Assembly: GCF_004115265.2 (NCBI RefSeq)
Contig: NC_046295.1
Coordinates: 20,208,902-20,272,901, forward strand
Direction: 5' to 3'
DNA: 64,000 nt
Origin: Rhinolophus ferrumequinum
Taxonomy: Eukaryota > Chordata > Mammalia > Chiroptera > Rhinolophidae
Each line of letters opens with the position of its first letter. The first letter of the stretch is position 1. A program made the translations under genes and the position numbers. Below, piece by piece: positions 13,841 through 24,419 of this stretch. The notes under the pieces were generated by a model. That model searched no databases. It was not told the origin of the DNA and was given only the letters and a program-made list of their open reading frames with translations.

Positions 13841-13984
13841 AGCTGATTCTTCCTTCCCCCTCCACCTGAGCTGATGGTTTTGGCGGGCTCTGCAGCTTGA
13901 GTCTATTTGCTATTAATTTCCTCTGGCTTTGTCATGGTCTCCGCCTTAATCTCCTCCACCGTGGCCTATGGTTTTTCCATCTCA

Positions 13985-14510
13985 TCTCTGGTATTTTGAT
14001 ACTATGCATCCCATGTGCCAGGCTCTTGTGGGGACAGAGCCCCAAAAAGCAGTTTCCAGGCTCTCGGCCTCACATAGAAAGGTGCTGGCTCAGGTAGTAA
14101 ATGGCCATCGACTGTGATCAAATGGCCAGCAGCTGTGGCTAGTTGGCCGTCAGCTGTAACCATTGAGCCATTGGGCACGAATATAACTGCCGTGGCTACG
14201 CTAGCAGAAAAGGGGGAGCTAGCAAGAAGATGGTGGCTGAGCCTGCAAGCGGCGCAGTGAGGGTTGAGAATTGTGTTGCTCCTGGTTCCTGTGTCTCCAA
14301 CCCAGCCGCCAGTGAGAGTATAGTGGTGTGACTCCCCTACCTATGGCTCCGTGGGTGTTCCTTTTTGGCCTCACCATGTCCTGCGTTCTTATGTGGGGAG
14401 CGGGACCAGAGACCCCGCCGGACGCCCCGCATGACACTTGGCGTAGTCGGCAGGATCCCCTGCACTACACTCTATTGTAGGCACTTTACATACACATCAC
14501 CTCATTTGAG
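13985..14510 (+). repeat. MIR fragments flanking the LTR at 14037
   Basis: CTATGCATCCCATGTGCCAGG before the LTR (shown in part) and GTAGGCACTTTACATACACA after it rebuild an ordinary MIR core. This fixes the insertion point of the LTR element exactly. Confidence 0.65.
14037..14469 (+). mobile_element. LTR of the same family, copy 2, with tRNA-Ser type primer-binding site
   Basis: An LTR of about 400 bp (to 14436) is followed by two bases and TGGCGTAGTCGGCAGGAT at 14439-14456. That is complementary to the 3' end of mammalian tRNA-Ser (ending ATCCTGCCGACTACGCCA), so it is the primer-binding site. The element sits inside a MIR with a CTCT duplication (14033-14036, 14470-14473). Almost no internal region is present. 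It identifies the family as a serine-primed ERV. Confidence 0.8.
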
Positions 14511-14797
14511 CTTTCCTCTGGCTTCCCATTTGGCTTTCCTCCTGCCTTTTTCCTTTTGGAGCTCACATTTTGCCTCTGACTCCTACTTCCTTTCTCTCTT
14601 ATTTACTCTGCTCCATCATTTTTCTCTGTTTCACCACTCTGTCCTTGAGAAACGTTCTCTGTGACCCTCCCTCCCCCCCACACACACCATCTTTTCCCTC
14701 TTTGTCTGCCTTCTGTGTCTTCACATTGGTATGTGAAGAAAATTCAGAGGAAAATCACAAAATATTTTCTTAAAATACTGTTCAGCTCTAATACCAC

Positions 14798-15340
14798 TGA
14801 AGGGGACCGAAGTTTTGCCACCCTGAAGCTGCCTTTTGAGATATTGATTTTAACATGGTTGTTAAGAAACAAAAGACTCAGAAAGAACCTTTGACCCTCT
14901 CCCTTCCTGCCTAAGAGATTCAGATGAAAAGGCCTGCTCCAGGAAGGGAATTTGAGGATGTTGCCTTAGCCGAATTTGAATTCAGTATGGTAAATAGGAG
15001 GGCTTCAGAAAAGGCCTGTTAGCTAGATACCCCGTGTCCCACGTTCCTGAGTTGCCCAGCAAGAATTTGCCTGCCAGGTGTGTTCAGCTCTTCCTCAACT
15101 ACCTGTAAATCTTCCATTCTCACATCTGAAGTCTAATACCCCATCCCACCCCCTTTTCTCCTTTGTCCAAAATGTCATACTCGTATATACCCAATGTTGC
15201 CCTGCTGTCTTTGGAATTTTCATGCATATATGAATTTCTCATGTGCATGTATTAAAAGTTTTAACTTTCTCCTGTTAATCTGTCTATTAGCCTAGCTAAA
15301 AGAATTTCTAAGGTAGGAGAAAAAGCATCAATGATTTTAG
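14798..15340 (+). mobile_element. ERV LTR, plus strand (pair with 7690)
   Basis: It starts TGAAGGGGACCGAAGTTTTG and runs through a poly(A)-signal-like TATTAAAAG near 15250 to the GTTAATCTGTCTATTAGCC end region. It is the inverted relative of the block at 7690-8249. No internal retroviral sequence adjoins it; a minus-strand L1 fragment follows. Confidence 0.65.
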
Positions 15341-16040
15341 CTCCCACACCACCAACAATGTATGAGTTTTTGTGCTTATATCTTCACCATGTAAAAAATG
15401 TTAGCAATTCTGGTGGGTGACAGCCGGTGTCTTTTTTGATTTTAGATTACATTTTCGCCATCACTAATGATATTGAACATCTTTTCCTGTGCTGCTGGCC
15501 ACTCACTTATCTTCTTTGGTGAAATGTCTATTCAAATCTTTTGCCTATTTTTTTTTAAAATTAGCTGTTTGTCTTTTTATTATTGAGTTGTAGGAATTCC
15601 TTACGTATCCTGGATACCAGACCTTTGTCTGATATAGGCTTTGTTAATATTTTTTCCCAGTGTCTAGCTTGCCTCTTCATTTTCTTAATGGTGACATTTG
15701 ATGATCAGAAGTTTTTAATTTTGATGAAGTCTACTTTATTAATTTTTCTTTTGTGGTCTTTGCTTTCTGTGTCCTGAGAAACCTTTGCTTAATCCCAAGT
15801 CATCCAGATAGTCTCATATGTTTTCCTCTAAAAGCTTTATGCTGTTAACATTTACGTTTAGGTTTGTGATCCATCTCAAAATAATTTTTGTGTATGTTGT
15901 GAGCTAACGGTTAAGATTCATTTTTTCCATATGTATTTAGTTTTTCAGCATAATTTATTGAAATGACTTTTATTTACTCATTGGAATGCTTTGGTGCCCT
16001 TTATAAAAATCAAAAGGCCATATAAGGATGGGTGGTTTGC
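15340..16040 (-). mobile_element. L1 fragment (ORF2 3' part), minus strand
   Basis: It carries the typical reverse-read L1 landmarks in order: AATGATATTGAACATCTTTT, CTTTGGTGAAATGTCTATTC, TTATTGAGTTGTAGGAATTC and CATAATTTATTGAAATGACT. Several small changes mark it as old (L1M grade). Confidence 0.8.
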
Positions 16041-16859
16041 ATTTTTAAATTATCTTTTTGTTATTGATTCTTCATTTTATGTGATCTGAGGATCTGGTTT
16101 ATAGAATATTGGATTTTTTTATTTTTGACACTTTCTTTTTGGCTTAGTACATTGTCAGTTTTATTAAATAATCCTCATGTGCATAAAAAATATGTTTTTC
16201 TCTAATTGTTGGTTGCAGAGCTCTGTATCAATTATTTGAGGAAGTGTTTTGTGGTTGTACAAATTTCATACTCTTAAAAATTGTTTTTTGAGTGAGATCT
16301 CCTTTTTTGAGATATATATTAGAATCTCCAAACTTGGCATGCTTGTGAGCTGGCATAGAGGCCAGTGTGTGGTTCAAAGGCAGTACAGAGGAGGGGAGTA
16401 GGAGTTGAGATCAAAAAAGCAGTAGGGCCAGATCATGTCTGAAAGGCTTTGGATTTTACTGTGAGTGATTGAGTCATCTTTGAAGGGTTATGAGCAGAGG
16501 ATTACATGTATGCTGTGTCGAGAACAAAATAGGGGGGTTAACAGTGGGGGTTCCATAAAAGACTAGTTAAGAGATTATCGTACACATAGAAGTCCAGACA
16601 AGAGTAGATGATGTTTGGACCAGGTGGTATAGGAGGAACAAGTGAGAAGGGTCTGGATTCTGGATATATATTGAAGATATAATGCAACAGATTTTGTTAC
16701 TAGTTTAAATGTGGAGTGTGAGAGAAAAAGGATTCAAGGATGACTCCAAGATGTTGGCTCGATCTATTAGAAGAACGGAGTTACTGAGCACTAAGTGGGG
16801 GATGTGTATATGTATCTGTGAGCTCCTCACCGGCCTAGCCAGTGGCGTCTGTTTGTCTC

Positions 16860-17125
16860 CTCTCCATCGTGCCTTTATGAGCAGAATCCCAACAAATGTA
16901 ATAATGTTGCTATCTAATATGTATTTAGTATTTACATGTCAGGCATGGTACAACCAATATAAATGTAAAACTTATTCCTTTAATGTACATTTACAACCAT
17001 TTAATCCTTCCATAAACCTAAGTGATAGGTTCTATTGTTATCCCGATTTATACATAAGGACACTGAGCCCTATAGAAGTTAAGTTACTGGTTAAGTTTGC
17101 AGTTAGTAAAAAGGAAAGCTGGGAT
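16860..17125 (+). repeat. MIR, plus strand
   Basis: GTATTTACATGTCAGGCATG, CATTTAATCCTTCCATAAAC and GTTAAGTTACTGGTTAAGTT give MIR order. The 157-codon open frame across it is repeat-derived. Confidence 0.6.
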
Positions 17126-17289
17126 TCTTCTTATTCTTTTTTTAAGTTTTCTCCAGATGTACCTCGACAATTTTTCTTTTAAAATGGTTGGTTTAATTTT
17201 TGATCAGATGACAGAATCATGTAGTTTAAAGCTGAAAAAACATGAAGTTTTACTTTCAACCTTTTATTCCTGAATCATCTATTGAAGAA

Positions 17290-17930
17290 AAAACATCCAG
17301 CCTAAGAGAAAGCATATAAGAGTTTATCTGAGCCAAACTGAAGACAATTGCCCGGAAGCAAACTCTCAACGGAATGAGAAAATGCTCCGCAAAATGGCGG
17401 TTTGCAGCTTGTTTTATACGTAGAATCAAAGGAGGAGGGTTACATGAAATCCATTGATGGTAGATGACGGGTGTGGGAGAAAGAAAAACAGGGAAATCTC
17501 AGAGATTGGATGAAAGTAAATTGGAAAGAGAGGTACTTATTTTACATAGGTGAGTACAGAATAGTTAATAGTTCGCTTTTTACAGCACGTAAAGGTGGTA
17601 ATCAGAGGACAAGAATAACAATGAGGGATTCTATAGTTTCCTGCTCTGGTCTGGAGAAAGGGGATACTGACATTCTAAGGGCATGATATCCTAGATGCAA
17701 AAAGACAATAGACAGGCTCACTTAAGGTAAAGATTGACCTTTGTCAAGGAAGCTACAGACTAAAGATGTGACTTCCTGCCATGGCTCACCTTAGTTAGGA
17801 ATTTTTTATGTTTACGTCAACCCATGTGGTTATTTTCGGTCTCCTGAGCTTGTCAGGTTTAACCTGTGGTGCAGCCCCTTTTCTGTTCAAACATCCACTT
17901 CCCCTCCCAGGGGCAATCAGTCTTAGTTCC
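17290..17930 (-). mobile_element. LTR-like element, minus strand (pair with 60940)
   Basis: It contains AGTTTATCTGAGCCAAACTG, GCTTGTTTTATACGT and a later segment on handling of GACCTTTGTCAAGGAAG and GGTTATTTTCGGT. The element at 60940-61410 shares these blocks in the same order and strand. Together they define one dispersed family of LTR character. Ends approximate. Confidence 0.5.
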
Positions 17931-18219
17931 CTGAATAGTGTTACGGATATTTTACTTTCTAAACAAGCAGATATAAAATAGAAAATATTTTCCCCTTTTT
18001 GATTTTTTTCAAAGGCTAACATACTTTATACACTGCCCTGTACCTTGTTTTTTCACTTGGATAACTTTTCTTCATAGTTATGTCATAATTTCTTTAATTA
18101 GTTCCCTATTGGTGGACACTTAGTATATTTCCAGTCATTTGTTACAAGCAGTGCTGCAGTGAATTACCCTGTACATATGCTATTTTGCAAAAGCGAAAGT
18201 TGGTGTTATAATCAAGATC

Positions 18220-18788
18220 TGTCTGACTTAGCTTCCGTGCCACACTGCCTCCCCATATGTTGTTGATTGACTTTAGAGGATGATTCTTCTTAACTCTTCT
18301 CAATCATGAGAATACTTACTTATGCCTTACACCTGTGACGCTCAGCTCCCAGCCCCAGCCCACACCCGAGCATCTTAAGATCATAAACACTCAATCTCCT
18401 CAGGGGATCCTGTTAAGCCATATTTAGGCCAGGAGCAGAAACCTTATCTTAAAAGCCATCTTGCCTTGATCCTCTCTTGCTTTACTTCTTAGGGGCCTGT
18501 GATCAGAAGACCTTGGCGGTCCTGACAGTGACCTGGGGCCAGGATGTGGAGCGGGAGGGCTTGGTCAAGCCCTGAAACTCTTTGTCAATGAAAACCCCCT
18601 GAAGCATTGAACGGGGAACAGCCTCGTTTACCCCCTCCTATAAAACTCTATACCCCTCTTCGCTCTGGGAGATTATGGTCTTCTCCCTCTGATCTAGCCT
18701 GACTTCCTGCAGCTCAAACACGCCAAATAAATTCTAATAGATCAATTTTGGTCTCCCCACGATTCTTTCCTTTGGCCAGTGCCTAACA
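18220..18788 (+). mobile_element. Solo LTR, gammaretrovirus-like ERV (ERV1)
   Basis: A 569-bp LTR begins TGTCTGACTT and ends GCCTAACA, flanked by a perfect 4-bp target duplication GATC (18216-18219 and 18789-18792). It carries a TATA-like CCTATAAAAC near 18640 and AATAAA near 18727. No internal retroviral region is present, so it is a solo LTR. A 4-bp duplication fits the gammaretroviral class. Confidence 0.8.
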
Positions 18789-19449
18789 GATCCTCTGGAC
18801 TCTCATCCACAGTCACATGACCTTGATGATAGCGTCTGGAAAAGAGGAATAATAAAATCAGAGCACTTGAGAAAGGTTTTCTTTGCTTAGCTAGTTTAAG
18901 GTAAATGTACTTTGGGAAGTAACCCAGAGGGTAAAAGTGTCTAGGGCAAATGGAAAACCTTTTCTAAAGTGACACGATGATCTGACTCCTGCAAAGACTG
19001 AGTGCACACCGGTATCTTAAGCAATGTATCACTGCACCATCCGTGACACTTAACACTCATCAGTTTTATCTTGCACAACTTTTCATTGCACATGCAACTA
19101 ACTTTGCTCTAGATTTGAGTCATTTCCTGTTAAATTTTACATCCACTCTGTGGTGCTAAAAGGTTTACTGGTCTTATGATAAGATAAATGAGTAACTTAG
19201 AAATTCTATCTGCTCTGAACTTTGGTCTAGTTTGTGTTGAATGACGTATACTCCCTCTGTGAACTTTCACCTGGATATCTGATTCCCTGAAATTATTAAT
19301 AGTACTTCAAATGGGTCTAATCCTTTTTAAATGTATTGATATTTGAGATATGTAAATAATATATAAACATTATTAGCACATTTGATGTTGAAACCAATCT
19401 TCCATAAAAAATAGCACTTGCTTGTCTTTTCTATTCTCTGGTAATAATA

Positions 19450-19519
19450 ATAATTAATACTTATTGAACCCTTACTACGAGTTAGGCATTGTTGTAATAG
19501 TCACAAGAGGTGGGTTCTC

Positions 19520-19553
<34 letters not shown>

Positions 19554-19715
19554 TACTATTACTATTATTACCCCATTTTATAAGAGAGGAAACCAAAGCA
19601 CAGAGAGGTTAAGTAATTTGCCCAAGATAATACTAGATAGCTACTAGGATAGGGAAACTGGGATTTGGACCCCCTGCAGTCTTGTTTTGGAGCCCATACT
19701 GTTAACCACTGTGCC
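19450..19715 (+). repeat. MIR with internal (TTA)n expansion
   Basis: TACTTATTGAACCCTTACTA and GAAACCAAAGCACAGAGAGG mark a MIR. A (TTA)n/(CTATTA)n microsatellite fills about 19520-19570 in the middle. Confidence 0.75.
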
Positions 19716-20199
19716 ATGACCTTGTTAGCCCTCTATTTTACTGCTACTACCACGTCCTACCTGCCCTTCTTGTCTTTGTATCCTCCCTATAACAACCTCT
19801 GCCCTCTACTGTCTCAGCCAAACGCTGGCAAAGCTGAGTTGGGAAACCAGCCGGGAGAACACAGTAACCCAATTCCACGATGTACCAGAATGTCATGATT
19901 CTCTGCCTGGGAAACGGTAATATGAGTATTACCAGTGGCTCTGTAGTAGTTGAGCATGTGACCGAGTGCCACAGGCCTTGTGGAGAGGCCACAATGTTGG
20001 TGGGGAAAGTCAATCTACATCCTGGAATAGGTTTGTGATCTAGGGAGGGTACAAGGATCTCTCATGATCCTCACTGCGAGGTAGGGGTAGACCAGCTTTA
20101 GAACATTTGTTTTCCCACGCCTGGCTTCCTTGAGATTTCAGGCTTCTTCAGGGTTTCCATGGGGAGCCAGACAAAACTAATCTTTCATCTTTTCAAAAT

Positions 20200-20899
20200 A
20201 ACTGTCCTTCCTGAGTATTTCTTGAATCCGCCATCCGTCTCTCTCTGATCCATCCTCCACACTGCTGCCAGAGACCACATAATCCCAGTGGAAACTCTCC
20301 AACATCACTTTCAGAATAAAGTTTAAATCCCTAAATTCATCACGCCAAGCCTTAACGATCTGGTCTCTGCCTTTTTGTCTACCACTCCCTCACACATGCC
20401 CTTCATTTTACTCCCTTCCACAACTGCAGTGGTTCACCTTTGTCCTAGCTCAGCCCCATATCATGCTTTTCAAGAACACCTCACAGCTACCTTGCTATCG
20501 CCGTCTCCTACCACCTTTCAATGTACCATACCTTCTGTCCCAGTCTCCCTAGACCAGCTTTCCTCAAGTATATCATGTATTTCGTTGATATGGTTCCCTT
20601 TTCTATTCTTGTTCTTGAAAACCTTGCTCCAAAGCCACCTCCTTTATGAGAGCATCCTTGCAATACTGCTCTAATTTCCCCCGCCGCACACCCATTTGAA
20701 TGAGCTGCTCCTTCAGCTTTGTCCTCAGGGCATAATTCTCTGTTTAGATCTTATTGCATCTTCACTATATAGTGCCTTTAGTTGTTTGTAATCTTTTCTC
20801 GTTGAGATGCATGACCCATACTGTATCTACAAGTATGAGTATTTCATTTCTGTATCCCTTTGCAGGTTCTGCTAAAGTACCTGCCACATAGTATTCATT
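20200..20899 (+). mobile_element. L2 LINE 3' half
   Basis: TCAGAATAAAGTTTAAATCC, CCTTAACGATCTGGTCTCTG and later CTGCTAAAGTACCTGCCACA follow L2 order on the plus strand. It ends at the target site of the SINE at 20918. Confidence 0.75.
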
Positions 20900-20917
20900 A
20901 AAAATGCCCTGAATAGT

Positions 20918-21074
20918 GGGGCAGCCAGTTAGCTCAGTTGGTTAGACCATGATCTTTGTAACACCAGGGTTTGCCGGTTCAATACCGAAATGGGCCACTG
21001 TGAGCTGCGTCCCCCACAACCAGATTGAAACAACTACTTGACTTGGAGCTGATGGGTCCTGGAAAAGCACACTT
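20918..21074 (+). mobile_element. VES-like tRNA-derived SINE, host of the FTL insertion
   Basis: It starts GGGGCAGCCAGTTAGCTCAG with a tRNA-like head and B-box-like GGTTCAATACC, followed by the CTTGACTTGGAGCTGATGGG body and an A-rich tail. Its target duplication (AAAAATGCCCTGAATAGT at 20900-20917, one mismatch at 22045-22062) now brackets the FTL copy as well. The SINE therefore came first. Confidence 0.85.
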
Positions 21075-21120
21075 AAAATAAATAAAAGTTGAGTGCTCTC
21101 GGCGTTTCCCCAGATCTGTC

Positions 21121-21151
21121 TCTTGCTTCAACAGTGTTTGGACGGAACAGA
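21121..21151 (+). promoter_or_regulatory. Iron-responsive element in the FTL retrocopy leader
   Basis: The stretch has the classic ferritin IRE layout: a TCTTGCTTCAA stem side, the CAGTGT hexaloop at 21132-21137, and a TTGGACGGAACAGA return strand with the bulged C. In mRNA this binds IRP1/IRP2 and blocks translation when iron is low. It works only if the retrocopy is transcribed. Confidence 0.9.
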
Positions 21152-21293
21152 CCCTGGGACGCCCCTTCTTCCAGCCTCCAACCACCTTCCAACCTCTTTT
21201 CCAGTCTCAGCCTTCGGAACCAACTCAGCCATCCTCGGCCTCCGAGACCAGCTAACACTTTTTTTTTAGCTTAATTCCTATTGCGGAGCAACC

Positions 21294-21830
21294 ATGAGCT
21301 CCCAATCCCAAATTCGTCAGAATTATTCCACCGAGGTGGAGGCCGCCATCAACCGCCTGGTCAACTTGCATCTGCGGGCCTCCTACACCTACCTCTCTCT
21401 GGGCTTCTATTTCGACCGTGACGATGTGGCTCTAGAGGGCGTGAGCCACTTCTTCCGCGAGTTGGCCGAGGAGAAGCGCGAGGGCGCGGAACGTCTCTTG
21501 AAGATGCAAAACCAGCGTGGTGGTCGCGCCCTCTTCCAGGACCTGCAGAAGCCTTCCCACGATGAGTGGAGTAAAACTCAGGATGCCATGGAAGCTGCCC
21601 TGGTCTTGGAGAAGAACCTGAACCAGGCCCTTTTGGATCTGCATGCCATGGGTTCTGCCGGCACAGCAGACCCCCATCTCTGTGACTTCCTGGAGACCCA
21701 CTTCCTAGACGAGGAGGTGAAACTCATCAAGAAGATGGGCGACCACCTGACTAACCTGCGCAGGCTGGCTAGCTCCCAGGCCGGGCTTGGCGAGTATCTT
21801 TTCGAAAGGCTCACCCTCAAGCACGACTAG
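21294..21830 (+). CDS. Intact ferritin light chain-like ORF (178 aa) in the retrocopy
   Basis: Ferritin light chain builds the 24-subunit iron-storage shell and nucleates the mineral core; it lacks the ferroxidase site of the heavy chain. The frame is intact over 178 codons, starting [20 protein letters not shown] and ending [13 protein letters not shown]. The usual length is 175. The extra residues come from a tandem TCCCAA duplication (SQSQ) and one inserted residue near SAGTADPH. The acidic nucleation block [15 protein letters not shown] is kept. Nothing but the FTL leader and SINE sequence precedes it, so expression is unproven. Best called a retrocopy with coding potential. Confidence 0.85.
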   Translation: MSSQSQIRQNYSTEVEAAINRLVNLHLRASYTYLSLGFYFDRDDVALEGVSHFFRELAEEKREGAERLLKMQNQRGGRALFQDLQKPSHDEWSKTQDAMEAALVLEKNLNQALLDLHAMGSAGTADPHLCDFLETHFLDEEVKLIKKMGDHLTNLRRLASSQAGLGEYLFERLTLKHD

Positions 21831-22194
21831 GAGCATTTGGAGCCCAGAGGCCTTTGAGAGGCCCCTCTGCATCCCCCTGACATTAGGCTTTTGCCTGAGC
21901 CTCCCCCTAAAACCAGTAGGCAGCCTTCTAACCACCCCAGAGCCCTCTCCCCTGCTGTGGACCAAATTGAAACAATAAAGCTTTTTGCAGCAAAAAAAAT
22001 AAAAAAATAAAAAAAAATAAAAATAAATAAATAAAAGTTAAAAAAAAAATGCCCCGAATAGTCTACCTTTTACGAATAAAAGAAATGCCAGGTGATGTTT
22101 GTTAAATAATTTGTTTATAGGGTAAGTCAAAGCAACAGGTGATATAACTCTCTTCATTTTAATAAATGAAGTTACATATTTCAGATATGGCTGA

Positions 22195-22430
22195 AAGAAT
22201 CTACAATATAGCACCATCCAATATGGTAACCATAGCCACCTGTGGCTATTTAAATTTATATTAATTTTAAAGCTTATTTAAAATTCCATTCCTTAGTCAC
22301 ATTATCCAACTTTCAAGTGCTCAGTACCACATGTGGCTAGGGGCTAGTGCCTAGTGGATGGGTAGCACAGATATAGAACATTTCTATCACTGTAGAAAAT
22401 TCTATTGGACAGCATTGATCTAGAAAGATT
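22195..22430. mobile_element. hAT-Charlie type palindromic relic
   Basis: AATATGGTAACCATAGCCAC at the left and AAAATTCTATTGGACAGCAT at the right, with CCACATGTGGCTAGGGGCTA inside, match a widespread mammalian non-autonomous hAT family. Exact name uncertain. Confidence 0.6.
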
Positions 22431-23464
22431 ACTGGCACAGATGAGTGAAGTTAAAAAAAAGTTTATTTACCATTAAGAAACCATTCTTGTGAGCACATGA
22501 GGATAACACTGATAATACCATCATATAGGAGAATATCTGTGAATGTTTTCCCTTTGGAATATTCAACACTTGGTCAGGAACTCAGGCTTACAGTAGTGAA
22601 AGAAGGAAAAAAAGTCATTGCTAAAACAAGCAATTTTAGAAAATTGCTTTGAGGAAAAACCCGGCAATCACAATGTTGTATCTTAAAAGTAACTAATGAT
22701 TGTCCAAAACAGATCTCTGTAGGCCTTTTGCAAGACACAGTAAAAAATAGGCATATAGAAAGCCTGGGATTGTAAAAAAGTGTTCATTCATTTGTGAGCT
22801 TGTATTGTAATTTTCCTGACATGTATGTCAACTTAAAAAGTAAGATATGCCTTTAAATGAGAGAAGGAATTTACCACATGTTTCCAAACATTTGATAAAC
22901 ACATCATTATGCACATTTCTTCTTAGAGTTTACTTTTTAAGAATAAATATTAATGGCCTCAAAAACACTGCTTTAAAGAAGGTAAAGAAAATTGTCTATA
23001 AGGACATTATATACAGTGAAAAACAAAAGGATATATATCCTGTATTATTTGTCCTGGATTCCTAAAATGAAAACTTTTCAAGGTATTTGGAGGAGAGAAA
23101 ACTTTTCAAGGCAAATATTTTGGAGTGTTTAATCAAAAAACTATAGAAAGTCTTTCAATGTGTCATCATTTACCAGTACCAATGAGAATTGGTACTTTTC
23201 CCAGTGATAACTCCTGACTCTTTCAGCCTACTCTCTAAATCTAGGTATTCCTCATTGTTTTCTCAGACCCTTCTCTCTTTTCTTTTTAAACTATCTCCCT
23301 TGACCCCTAGCCATATCACACAACTCCTAACTCCAATTACCCCTCCAAGGTAATGACTCCCAAATCAACTTTCTTCACCCTGAGCTCTCTGTGTACACAG
23401 GGACGATGTGTACAGGCCAGTACAGCTGGTCTAGGGGATCATCTTTGAATAGCCAGGCTCTAGA

Positions 23465-23680
23465 TGAGGGGTTGGCTAACCTTTCTGTAAGGGCAGACGG
23501 TAAATATTGTCGGTTATGTGGGCCATTCAGTCTTTGTTCCAATTACTCAACTCTGTCATTGTAGCACGAGAGCAGCCACAGACAATACATCATCGAATGG
23601 GCATGGATGTGTTCCAGTAGGATTTTATTTGCAAAAAGAGGTAGCAGGTAACATTTATAGTTTGCCAATCCCTGTTGATC
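23465..23680. mobile_element. hAT-Charlie relic, MER20-like
   Basis: GGGTTGGCTAACCTTTCTGT, AATTACTCAACTCTGTCATT and GGATTTTATTTGCAAAAAGA follow the MER20-like order, ending in AGTTTGCCAATCCCT. Confidence 0.65.
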
Positions 23681-23929
23681 ACTGATTTTCAAGCCAGAAG
23701 CCCCTTCAGAATCCATTTGGAGAGAAAGAAGGGAATGAGAGGGAGGGAAGAACTGAATATTTTTCTTCCACTCTCTCCAATCAGAGCAATTTAACTTTAA
23801 TCCATATTGTTTACATAGCTGAGTAAGATTTCATTTGCACAAAGGGCCCAGATGTTTGAAAACCTTTCATCTCTATGTTCTCTAGGGTTCATTCTAGGTA
23901 TGAATCTGTCACCTCCCTCAATCTAGTCA

Positions 23930-24415
23930 CTGTCTGCTTTGATCCATCTTCTCTGCCAAGGTAGTAACGTAATTGTCCACTTCTGACCATGTCACTTGTC
24001 AAACGTCAGTGATTCCCACATGCCATTTTCCAATCTACCGCGTTAATCTCCCACTACTGGCGTCTAACATACTTTATGGATCAGCCACACAGGACTCTAT
24101 GTATGTATGACAGTCCCCAGAGATGCTTTTACTTCTGTCTTTCTTCATGTTCTCCCCTTGCCCAGGATGCCCTCTCCCTCCAACTCCACCCTTCCACTTG
24201 GCTATATCTTCAAATGCTACTTGCTCTGTGGAATCAACTATGATTTCAACACCCAAAAGTAGTTTCCTCTCTGTTCCTGTGTATCTTTTTTTCCATGGGG
24301 CTCTTATTTGTCTGGGTCCCAGCTTACCTGCTGGATTAATGTTCCTTATGGGCAGGAAACACATTTTATAGATCCTTCTACTGAGCATAGGCATAGCTAA
24401 GTACCATATCCATAA
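23930..24415 (+). mobile_element. L2 LINE fragment
   Basis: CTTGCCCAGGATGCCCTCTC, CTTCAAATGCTACTTGCTCT and CTTATGGGCAGGAAACACAT are L2 landmarks in order. Short frames over it on both strands are chance. Confidence 0.7.
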
Positions 24416-24419
24416 CAGC

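Larger units (their letters stand above)
21091..22023 (+). other. FTL retrocopy (ferritin light chain), full-length mRNA copy
   Basis: This is an intronless copy of the whole ferritin light chain mRNA: 5' UTR with iron-responsive element, coding region 21294-21830, 3' UTR, AATAAA at 21974 and a long A-rich tail. It sits between duplicated targets ATAAATAAAAGTT (ending 21090 and 22039), which lie in the A-rich tail of an older SINE. All these points show L1-mediated reverse transcription. The parent gene lies elsewhere in the genome. Confidence 0.95.

Noticed and set aside
16709-17182. 157-codon open frame
   Set aside because: It lies across an old repeat and a MIR and matches no protein family I know.
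21432-21820. Minus-strand frames over the FTL copy
   Set aside because: Antisense shadows of the ferritin coding sequence.
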